From contig NZ_ALEE01000795.1 in the NCBI RefSeq assembly GCF_000282995.1, forward strand, positions 1-6,118: a DNA stretch of 6,118 bases, given 5' to 3'. The DNA comes from Melaminivora alkalimesophila. Lineage in GTDB: Bacteria > Pseudomonadota > Gammaproteobacteria > Burkholderiales > Burkholderiaceae_C. The notes beneath the pieces are model-generated. The model did not search any database and was not told the DNA's origin. It saw only the letters and a program-made list of their open reading frames with translations. Of the stretch, positions 1 through 4,935 are shown piece after piece. Numbering within the stretch: the first letter of the stretch is position 1; each line of letters begins with the position of its first letter. Both the position numbers and the translations under genes were made by a program.

Positions 1-614
1 CCGGCGCCGCGGCTGCCGTCGAGCCAGACCCAGAACAACGCCAGCGCCAGCACGCCCGCCATGCCGCCCCACACGCCCTCCCAGCTCTTGCCGGGGCTGA
101 TGGAGGGAGCGAGCTTGTTGCGCGTGAGGCGCAGGCCGAAGGCGCGGCCGCTGAAATAGGCGAAGGTGTCTGCCACCCACACCAGCACCAGGATGGACAG
201 CAGGAAGTTGATGCCGGCGACGCGTGCCTGGGCGATGGCAAGCCACGCCAGCCACAGCACCGCCACGCCGCCGGCAAGGCGCAGCGCACGCGGCAGGCGC
301 GGCCAGCCGGCCACCCCCGCGCGCAGCAGCCCCGCCCCGCCCAGCACCCACAGCGCCCCGGCGGCCGCCCACACCCATGGCAGTGACCGTGCGGGCAGCC
401 CGGCCGCCCAGGCGGCGCCGCACAGCAACACACAGGCCGCGCCCAGGGCCAGCGCCGCCCCGTGGCCCAGGCCATTGAGCCGGCCCCACTCCCAGGCGCC
501 CGCGCCCATCATGGCAAGCGCGATGGCGATGAACGGGCCAGGTGCAGGATAGAACAGTGCCGGCAACAGGATGGCCAGCAGGACCACGGCTGTGATGACA
601 CGTTGCTTGAGCAT
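1..614 (-). CDS. cdsA: Phosphatidate cytidylyltransferase (CDP-diacylglycerol synthase), N-terminal part
   Basis: CdsA is an integral inner-membrane enzyme that converts phosphatidic acid and CTP to CDP-diacylglycerol and diphosphate, the branch point for phosphatidylethanolamine, phosphatidylglycerol and cardiolipin. The reading frame opens with ATG at 614 (MLKQRVITA) and runs 204 codons to the window edge without a stop. It is rich in hydrophobic segments, the first at about residues 6-22. AWEWGRL (residues 40-46) matches the usual early EW motif. VADTFAYFSGR (147-157) and NKLAPSISPGKSWEG (166-180) match the cytosolic core of the family. Family members are usually about 270-285 residues, so roughly the last 70-80, including the PROSITE CDP-diglyceride synthase signature, lie outside the window. 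A perfect AGGAGG (622-627) sits 7 nt before the ATG. It follows uppS by 47 nt on the same strand, and dxr would be expected next in this cluster. Confidence 0.95.
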   Translation of the reverse strand, partial: MLKQRVITAVVLLAILLPALFYPAPGPFIAIALAMMGAGAWEWGRLNGLGHGAALALGAACVLLCGAAWAAGLPARSLPWVWAAAGALWVLGGAGLLRAGVAGWPRLPRALRLAGGVAVLWLAWLAIAQARVAGINFLLSILVLVWVADTFAYFSGRAFGLRLTRNKLAPSISPGKSWEGVWGGMAGVLALALFWVWLDGSRGA

Positions 615-621
615 CCAGAGC

Positions 622-627
622 CCTCCT
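622..627 (-). promoter_or_regulatory. Ribosome binding site of cdsA
   Basis: Read on the minus strand this is AGGAGG, the full anti-16S consensus, 7 nt before the cdsA ATG at 614. It is the strongest ribosome binding site in the window and fixes the cdsA start. Every other gene of the cluster has only a partial GGAG-type site or none visible. Confidence 0.8.
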
Positions 628-661
628 GTGCGCGCCAGTGTACGGGGAACGGCCGCCGGCC

Positions 662-1405
662 TCAGGCCCGCAGCGGCTCGGGTTCAAGGCCCGCCCGAAC
701 CTGCTCGGACGTGCGCCCGAAGCGGCGCTCGCGCCCGGCGTACCAGTCCAGCGCCGCATCGAGCGCCGCCTCGTCGAAGTCGGGCCACAGCAAGTCGCTG
801 AAGAACAGCTCGCTGTAGGCGGCCTGCCAGAGCAGGAAATTGCTCAGGCGCTTCTCGCCGCCGGTGCGGATCACGAGGTCCGGATCGGGCACGTGCGCCA
901 GGGCGAGCGCACCGCACAGCGCGGACTCGGTGATGGGCTCGCCCCGCGCCGCCAGGGCCGCCGCGGCCTGGGCAATGTCCCAGCGCCCGCCGTAGTTAAA
1001 GCACACGCTGAGCACCAGGCGGGAGTTGCCCTGCGTGGCGCGCTCGGCCTGCGCCAGGCCGTTGCGCACCGACTCCGACAGGCCCTCGCGGTCGCCGACG
1101 AAACGCACGCACACGCCGTCGCGGCTCAGCTCGGGCACCTCGCGCGCCAGCGCCTTGGCCAGCAGGCCCATCAGGCCCGAGACCTCTTCGGCCGGACGGC
1201 CCCAGTTCTCCGAGGAGAAGGCGAACACCGTGAGCGCGCGCACCCCCCTTGCCACACAGGCGCGCACGCAGCGGCGCAGCGACTCCACCCCCTGGCTGTG
1301 GCCGGCCAGGCGCGGCAGCAGGCGCTGGCGTGCCCAGCGGCCATTGCCGTCCATGACGATGGCGACGTGGTGCGGGACGATCCCAGGAGGCGGTGCAGAG
1401 GGCAT
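662..1405 (-). CDS. uppS: Undecaprenyl diphosphate synthase (cis-isoprenyl transferase)
   Basis: This cytosolic cis-prenyltransferase adds isopentenyl diphosphate units to farnesyl diphosphate to make the C55 lipid carrier for peptidoglycan and O-antigen. Numbering from the ATG at 1405 (247 aa): catalytic Asp19 lies in VMDGNGRWA, followed by GHSQG with His36, FAFSSENW (61-68), VRFVGDR (100-106), NYGGRWDI (137-144) and RTGGEKRLSNFLLWQ (180-194). Arg180, Arg186, Ser188 and Glu199 keep the same mutual spacing as E. coli Arg194, Arg200, Ser202 and Glu213, which bind diphosphate and Mg2+. The start is uncertain. The frame stays open to a TTG at 1438, giving 258 aa and only 8 nt from the frr stop, but the added LPDPAPLPASV is low complexity. 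Neither start has a convincing Shine-Dalgarno, so coupling to frr translation is likely. I chose the ATG because 247 aa fits the family length. Confidence 0.95.
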   Translation of the reverse strand: MPSAPPPGIVPHHVAIVMDGNGRWARQRLLPRLAGHSQGVESLRRCVRACVARGVRALTVFAFSSENWGRPAEEVSGLMGLLAKALAREVPELSRDGVCVRFVGDREGLSESVRNGLAQAERATQGNSRLVLSVCFNYGGRWDIAQAAAALAARGEPITESALCGALALAHVPDPDLVIRTGGEKRLSNFLLWQAAYSELFFSDLLWPDFDEAALDAALDWYAGRERRFGRTSEQVRAGLEPEPLRA

Positions 1406-1446
1406 GACAGAAGCAGGCAGTGGCGCAGGATCGGGCAACGCCCCGC

Positions 1447-2007
1447 TCAGATCGCCATGATGTCCTGCTCCTTGGCAGCGACCAGGGCGTCGATCTCGGC
1501 GATGAACCGGTCGGTGATCTTCTGGATATCGGCCTCGGAGCGCTTCTGGTCGTCCTCGGAAGCCAGCTTGTCTTTGACCAGCTTCTTGACGCCCTCGTTG
1601 GCGTCACGGCGCAGGTTGCGCACCGCCACCTTGGCGGCCTCGCCCTCGCTGCGCGCCAGCTTGGTCATCTCCTTGCGGCGCTCCTCGCTCATGGGCGGCA
1701 TGGGCACGCGGATCAGCTCGCCCATGGAGGCCGGATTCAGGCCCAGCTCGCTTTCGCGGATGGCCTTCTCGATCTTGGCCGACATGTTCTTTTCCCAGGG
1801 CTGCACGCTGATGGTGCGCGCGTCCAGCAACGACACGTTCGCCACCTGCGACAGCGGCACCATGGAGCCGTAGTACTCGACGTGGATCGCGTCGAGCAGC
1901 TGGGGATTGGCGCGCCCGGTGCGGATGCGCGACAGGTTGTTCTTCAGGGCGCCGATGGACTGCTCCATCTTGGCCTCGGTGTTTTTCTTGATCTCGGCAA
2001 TGGTCAT
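1447..2007 (-). CDS. frr: Ribosome recycling factor
   Basis: RRF works with EF-G and IF3 to split post-termination ribosomes so that subunits can be reused. The product is 186 aa, against the usual 185. It starts [14 protein letters not shown] and ends [16 protein letters not shown] (25-35) starts the conserved arginine-rich part of the three-helix domain I. The middle section, with EYYG (44-47) and QPWEK (69-73), forms domain [11 protein letters not shown] (129-137) holds the conserved arginines of the last long helix pair. The frame is open upstream to 2184, but ATG 2007 is the true start: the homology begins there, and AGAGGA (2014-2019) lies 6 nt before it. It sits 71 nt after pyrH, with a perfect hairpin in that gap, and just before uppS. 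Confidence 0.98.
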   Translation of the reverse strand: MTIAEIKKNTEAKMEQSIGALKNNLSRIRTGRANPQLLDAIHVEYYGSMVPLSQVANVSLLDARTISVQPWEKNMSAKIEKAIRESELGLNPASMGELIRVPMPPMSEERRKEMTKLARSEGEAAKVAVRNLRRDANEGVKKLVKDKLASEDDQKRSEADIQKITDRFIAEIDALVAAKEQDIMAI

Positions 2008-2013
2008 GGCGTT

Positions 2014-2019
2014 TCCTCT
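2014..2019 (-). promoter_or_regulatory. Ribosome binding site that fixes the frr start
   Basis: AGAGGA on the minus strand, 6 nt upstream of the ATG at 2007. It selects that ATG over the longer open frame, which extends to 2184 and overlaps the 3' end of pyrH. Confidence 0.75.
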
Positions 2020-2046
2020 CGCAAGGGGAGCAATCGACGGAAGGCG

Positions 2047-2065
2047 CAGCGCCTGGGCGGCGCTG
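2047..2065 (-). repeat. Perfect hairpin between pyrH and frr
   Basis: The transcript reads CAGCGCC, a 5-nt loop (GCCCA), then GGCGCUG: a 7-bp perfect stem starting 13 nt after the pyrH stop. No U-run follows, so it is not a typical intrinsic terminator. It could protect the 3' end of a processed upstream mRNA or insulate frr translation. The structure is visible in the sequence; the role is inference. Confidence 0.55.
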
Positions 2066-2078
2066 GCGGGCAAAGCCG

Positions 2079-2801
2079 TCAAGCGTACACCAGCGTGCCC
2101 TCGTCCTCGCCCACCACCACGCGCCTGAGTGCGCCGGGCTTGTTGATGGAGAACACGCGGATCGGCAGCTTCTGGTCGCGGCACAGGGCAAAGGCGGTCG
2201 CGTCCATGATGCCCAGGTTGCGCACCATGGCCTCGTCGAAGCTCAGCTGGGTGTAGCGCGTGGCCGTCGGGTCCTTGACCGGGTCGGCCGTGTAGACCCC
2301 ATCGACCTTGGTGGCCTTGAGCACCAGCTGCGCGCCGATCTCGGCGCCGCGCAGGGCCGCGGCCGTGTCGGTGGTGAAGAAGGGGTTGCCGGTGCCGGCG
2401 GCAAACACGATCACCTTGCCCTCCTCCAGGTACTGCAGCGCCTTCGGGCGCACGTAGGGCTCGACCACCTGCTGGATGTCGATGGCGGACATCACGCGCG
2501 CCGTCAGCCCCTGGCGGTCCATGGCATCGGCCAGCGCCAGCGAGTTCATCACCGTCGCCAGCATGCCCATGTAGTCGGCGGTGGCGCGGTCCATGCCTTC
2601 GGCGCCACCGGCGACACCGCGGAAGATGTTGCCGCCGCCGATCACCACCGCCACCTCCACACCCAGCCGCACGACCTCAGCGATGTCCGTGACCATGCGC
2701 TCGATGGTCGTGCGGTTGATGCCGAAGGCGTCATCGCCCATGAGCGCCTCGCCCGACAGCTTGAGCAGGATGCGCTTGTAGACTGGCTGGGGGGCGTTCA
2801 T
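2079..2801 (-). CDS. pyrH: UMP kinase
   Basis: PyrH phosphorylates UMP to UDP with ATP, the committed step to UTP and CTP. It is a cytosolic hexamer of the amino acid kinase fold, normally inhibited by UTP and activated by GTP. At 240 aa it is the same size as E. coli PyrH (241). Motifs in order: KLSGEAL (14-20) with the phosphate-contacting Lys14, IGGGNIFRG (54-62), [16 protein letters not shown] (71-86) with Asp76 aligning to the UMP-binding aspartate, [12 protein letters not shown] (136-147) and [13 protein letters not shown] (162-174). The start at 2801 is supported by GGAG (2808-2811) 6 nt upstream. It lies 60 nt after tsf and 71 nt before frr. No defects are visible. Confidence 0.98.
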   Translation of the reverse strand: MNAPQPVYKRILLKLSGEALMGDDAFGINRTTIERMVTDIAEVVRLGVEVAVVIGGGNIFRGVAGGAEGMDRATADYMGMLATVMNSLALADAMDRQGLTARVMSAIDIQQVVEPYVRPKALQYLEEGKVIVFAAGTGNPFFTTDTAAALRGAEIGAQLVLKATKVDGVYTADPVKDPTATRYTQLSFDEAMVRNLGIMDATAFALCRDQKLPIRVFSINKPGALRRVVVGEDEGTLVYA

Positions 2802-2861
2802 GGGGTTCTCCGTCGGGCTGGGGATGGGAAAAGGGTGGATGGCGGCGGGCGGCAGGCGCGA

Positions 2862-3758
2862 TCAGGCGCCGGTCTTGGCGGCGGCGACCTGCGCAGCCAC
2901 CTCGGCGGCGAAATCGTCGGTCTTCTTCTCGATGCCCTCGCCCACCACGTACAGCGTGAAGCCCTTCACGGTGGTGTTCTTCTCCTTGAGCATCTGGCCG
3001 ACGGTCTGCTTGCCATCGGCGGCCTTCACGAAGACCTGGTCGGCCAGCGAGACTTCCTTGAGGTACTTCTGCACCGAGCCTTCCACCATCTTGGCGACGA
3101 TGTCGGCAGGCTTGCCCGACTCGGCGGCCTTGGCGGTAGCGACGCTGCGCTCCTTCTCGATCAGCTCGGCCGGCACCTCACCGGCGGTGAGCGCCACGGG
3201 CTTCATGGCGGCCACGTGCATCGCCACGTCCTTGGCGGCCGCGGCATCGCCCTCGTACTCCACGACCACGCCGATGCGCGAGCCGTGCAGGTAGGAAGCG
3301 AGCTGCGTGCCCTCGAAGTGCTTGAAGCGGCGGAAGGACATGTTCTCGCCGATCTTGCCGATCAGGCCCTTGCGCACATCTTCCAGCGTGGGGCCGAAGC
3401 CGTCCTGCTCGTAGGGAAGCTGGCCCAGGGCCTCGATGTCGGCCGGGTTGTGCTCGGCCACCAGCTTGGCGGCGGCGTTGGCCATGGCGATGAAGCTGTC
3501 GTTCTTGGAGACGAAGTCGGTCTCGCTGTTGACTTCGATCATGGCGCCCTTGCTGCCCTCGATGGACGCGGCGATCACGCCCTCGGCCGTCACGCGGGAC
3601 GCGGCCTTGCCGGCCTTGGTGCCCAGCTTGACGCGCAGGATCTCCTCGGCCTTGGCCATGTCGCCACCGGCTTCGGTCAGGGCCTTCTTGCACTCCATCA
3701 TGGGCGCGTCGGTCTTGGCGCGCAGCTCTCCGACCATGCTTGCGGTAATAGCAGCCAT
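2862..3758 (-). CDS. tsf: Translation elongation factor Ts
   Basis: EF-Ts is the nucleotide exchange factor that releases GDP from EF-Tu. The 298-aa product has the full-length architecture. The N-terminal UBA-like domain (about 1-50) carries [12 protein letters not shown] (16-27), the family's usual first signature. The core has [11 protein letters not shown] (77-87), whose Thr-Asp-Phe (80-82) aligns with the residues that intrude into EF-Tu to disrupt Mg2+ binding. The two core subdomains and a C-terminal module follow. The start at 3758 ([13 protein letters not shown]) has GGAG (3768-3771) 9 nt upstream. It is separated from rpsB by 130 nt holding a terminator-like hairpin, so its expression probably depends partly on readthrough. 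Confidence 0.98.
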   Translation of the reverse strand: MAAITASMVGELRAKTDAPMMECKKALTEAGGDMAKAEEILRVKLGTKAGKAASRVTAEGVIAASIEGSKGAMIEVNSETDFVSKNDSFIAMANAAAKLVAEHNPADIEALGQLPYEQDGFGPTLEDVRKGLIGKIGENMSFRRFKHFEGTQLASYLHGSRIGVVVEYEGDAAAAKDVAMHVAAMKPVALTAGEVPAELIEKERSVATAKAAESGKPADIVAKMVEGSVQKYLKEVSLADQVFVKAADGKQTVGQMLKEKNTTVKGFTLYVVGEGIEKKTDDFAAEVAAQVAAAKTGA

Positions 3759-3799
3759 TTCAATGTTCTCCGTATCGGTTCAATTCGTCACAACAGGAT

Positions 3800-3849
3800 A
3801 AAAAAAGGGGGCGCTCGATGGGCCCCGCTTTTCTCGTGGGCCCGCGCCC
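3800..3849 (-). terminator. Bipartite terminator-like hairpin with U7 between rpsB and tsf
   Basis: On the rpsB-tsf transcript, GGGCGC (3849-3844) followed directly by GGGCCC (3843-3838) can pair with GGGCCC (3825-3820) and GCGCCC (3814-3809). This gives 12 Watson-Crick pairs with a 12-nt loop and a 5-nt bulge (AUCGA). Two C residues and seven U residues (3806-3800) follow, as in an intrinsic terminator. A shorter alternative stem, GGGGC (3826-3822) with GCCCC (3812-3808), shares bases with the larger fold. It starts about 40 nt after the rpsB stop and ends about 40 nt before tsf. Because tsf, pyrH and frr lie downstream without an obvious new promoter, partial termination (attenuation) is the likely effect; that is inference. 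Confidence 0.7.
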
Positions 3850-3888
3850 GCGCAACGCTCGGGCCGGGCGGTCGGGCTACCGGACTGG

Positions 3889-4638
3889 TCAGGCGGACTC
3901 TTCCACCTCGACGAACTCGTCCTCGCCTTCGCCGGCCACCGCCTTGACCACATCGTTCACGGCGTTCTCACGGCCTTCCACGATGGCGTCGGCAATGCCG
4001 CGGGCGTACAGCGCCACGGCCTTGGCCGAGTCGTCGTTGCCGGGGATGACGTAGTCGATGCCCTCGGGCGAGTGGTTGGAGTCCACCACGCCGATCAGCG
4101 GGATGCCCAGCTTCTTGGCCTCGGCCACGGCGATCTTGTGGAAGCCCACGTCGATCACGAAGATGGCGTCGGGCAGGGCGTTCATGTCCTGGATGCCGCC
4201 GATGTCCTTCTCGAGCTTCTCGAGCTCGCGGGTGAACATCAGCTGCTCCTTCTTGCTCATGGACTCCAGGCCGGCTTCCTGCTGGGCCTTCATGTCCTTG
4301 AGGCGCTTGATGGAGGTCTTGACGGTCTTGAAGTTGGTCAGCATGCCGCCCAGCCAGCGCTGGTCGACGTAGGGCATGCCCGCGCGCTGCGCCTGCTCGG
4401 CCACCAGCTCGCGCGCCTGGCGCTTGGTGCCGACCATCAGGATGGTGCCGCGGTTGGCAGCCAGCTGGCGCGCGTACTTCTGCGCCTCCTGGAACATCGG
4501 CAGCGTCTTTTCCAGGTTGATGATGTGGATCTTGTTGCGGGAGCCGAAGATGTAGGGGGCCATCTTGGGGTCCCAGAAACGGGTCTGGTGGCCGAAGTGG
4601 ACGCCGGCTTCCAGCATTTCGCGCATGGTCACGGACAT
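3889..4638 (-). CDS. rpsB: 30S ribosomal protein S2
   Basis: S2 binds late to the 30S subunit near the head-body junction, together with S1. The product is 249 aa (E. coli 241) and begins [39 protein letters not shown] (31-45), VGTKRQA (69-75) and [14 protein letters not shown] (92-105) are strongly conserved. A charged helical, coiled-coil-like stretch follows at about 105-147. [11 protein letters not shown] begins at 156 and leads into KLGIP, fitting the second PROSITE S2 signature; [20 protein letters not shown] follows. The tail is very acidic. The frame is open to a TTG at 4653, but that codon overlaps the Shine-Dalgarno GGAG (4648-4651), so ATG 4638 is the start. It is the first gene of the cluster and follows a folded leader. 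Confidence 0.98.
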   Translation of the reverse strand: MSVTMREMLEAGVHFGHQTRFWDPKMAPYIFGSRNKIHIINLEKTLPMFQEAQKYARQLAANRGTILMVGTKRQARELVAEQAQRAGMPYVDQRWLGGMLTNFKTVKTSIKRLKDMKAQQEAGLESMSKKEQLMFTRELEKLEKDIGGIQDMNALPDAIFVIDVGFHKIAVAEAKKLGIPLIGVVDSNHSPEGIDYVIPGNDDSAKAVALYARGIADAIVEGRENAVNDVVKAVAGEGEDEFVEVEESA

Positions 4639-4811
4639 GGGGGTCTGCTCCAAAGGTTGGGTCTAAAATCCAGCCCCAACAATTGCGCCCGGCCGTGCAT
4701 CACCATCGATGTCCAAAGGGCCGCGGCGCAACACCTCGAGAGGGCTGGTTCGCTATTGGTCTCGCCCTGCACGCTGCCCTCGAACGAGGACAGGCCTGCA
4801 CTTGGCAAAAC
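4639..4811 (-). promoter_or_regulatory. Structured 5' leader of rpsB
   Basis: This is about 170 nt of untranslated leader between the inferred transcription start (near 4811) and rpsB. Three local structures are visible on the transcript. Hairpin 1 (4793-4774) pairs CUGUCCUC with GAGGGCAG around GUUC, flanked by complementary UGCA boxes. Hairpin 2 (4731-4683) pairs UUGCGCC with GGCGCAA and CGGCC with GGCCG across one bulged base; its apical loop can also pair CAUC with GAUG. Hairpin 3 (4680-4656) pairs GUUGGG with CCCAAC and ends 4 nt before the GGAG. In Gammaproteobacteria, S2 represses rpsB-tsf through a folded rpsB leader. That this leader does the same is inference from position and length; I do not recognise it as a known family. 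Confidence 0.6.
4648..4651 (-). promoter_or_regulatory. Ribosome binding site that fixes the rpsB start
   Basis: GGAG in the context CUUUGGAGCAG, 9 nt before ATG 4638. It overlaps the alternative TTG codon at 4653, which rules out that start. It lies 4 nt downstream of a 6-bp hairpin (4656-4680), so its access could depend on leader folding. Confidence 0.75.
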
Positions 4812-4826
4812 CCAGGGATTCTACCA
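4811..4826 (-). promoter_or_regulatory. rpsB promoter: extended -10 with GC-rich discriminator
   Basis: The minus strand reads TGGTAGAAT at 4826-4818: a TGn extension plus a -10 hexamer matching TATAAT in five of six positions. I find no good -35 hexamer 16-18 nt upstream, consistent with an extended -10 promoter. The bases after it (CCCTGGG) form a GC-rich discriminator of the kind seen at stringently controlled ribosomal promoters. The start would lie near 4811. Control by ppGpp/DksA is inference. Confidence 0.6.
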
Positions 4827-4862
4827 TGGCCCGTGGCCCGGCACCGCGCAGGCGGGCCGCCC

Positions 4863-4905
4863 GGCTGCCCCGACCGGTGGCCCTGCCCGGTGGAGCCGGG
4901 CAGCC
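4863..4905 (+). repeat. GC-rich inverted repeats between rpsB and the oxidoreductase gene
   Basis: CTGCCCGG (4883-4890) and CCGGGCAG (4896-4903) form a perfect 8-bp inverted repeat with a 5-nt spacer. The 3' arm can instead pair with GGCTGCCC (4863-4870) through GGGCAGCC (4898-4905), giving two mutually exclusive hairpins. No T-run follows on either strand. It lies about 30-70 nt before the oxidoreductase start and about 40-85 nt upstream of the rpsB -10, so it may be a protein-binding site or a 5' leader hairpin. Confidence 0.45.
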
Positions 4906-4935
4906 CTCAGCCACCAACGACTGCACCTTCAGACC

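Noticed and set aside
166..552. 128-codon plus-strand open frame near the left edge
   Set aside because: It is antisense to cdsA, whose CdsA motifs and perfect ribosome binding site are clear; the translation is Ser/Ala/Pro/His-rich noise.
638..1873. 411-codon plus-strand open frame
   Set aside because: It lies antisense to uppS and frr, both with clear family motifs. Its translation is low-complexity Ala/Arg/His/Gln-rich, typical of antisense frames in high-GC genes.
2008..2184. N-terminal extension of frr to 2184
   Set aside because: It overlaps the end of pyrH and has no homology to RRF, and a good ribosome binding site precedes the ATG at 2007.
1420..2256. 278-codon plus-strand open frame
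   Set aside because: It is antisense to frr and the 3' end of pyrH; Leu/His/Gly-rich shadow translation.
2835..3947. 370-codon plus-strand open frame
   Set aside because: It is antisense to tsf and has a His/Leu/Gly-rich translation without recognisable domains; a shadow of the tsf codons.
4639..4653. Five-residue extension of rpsB from TTG at 4653
   Set aside because: The TTG overlaps the Shine-Dalgarno of the downstream ATG, and S2 proteins usually begin at the [13 protein letters not shown] start.
4802..4827. Plus-strand promoter for the oxidoreductase (TTGGCA with TACCAT)
   Set aside because: The spacer is only 14 nt, the -10 match is weak, and the same bases serve as the rpsB -10 on the other strand.
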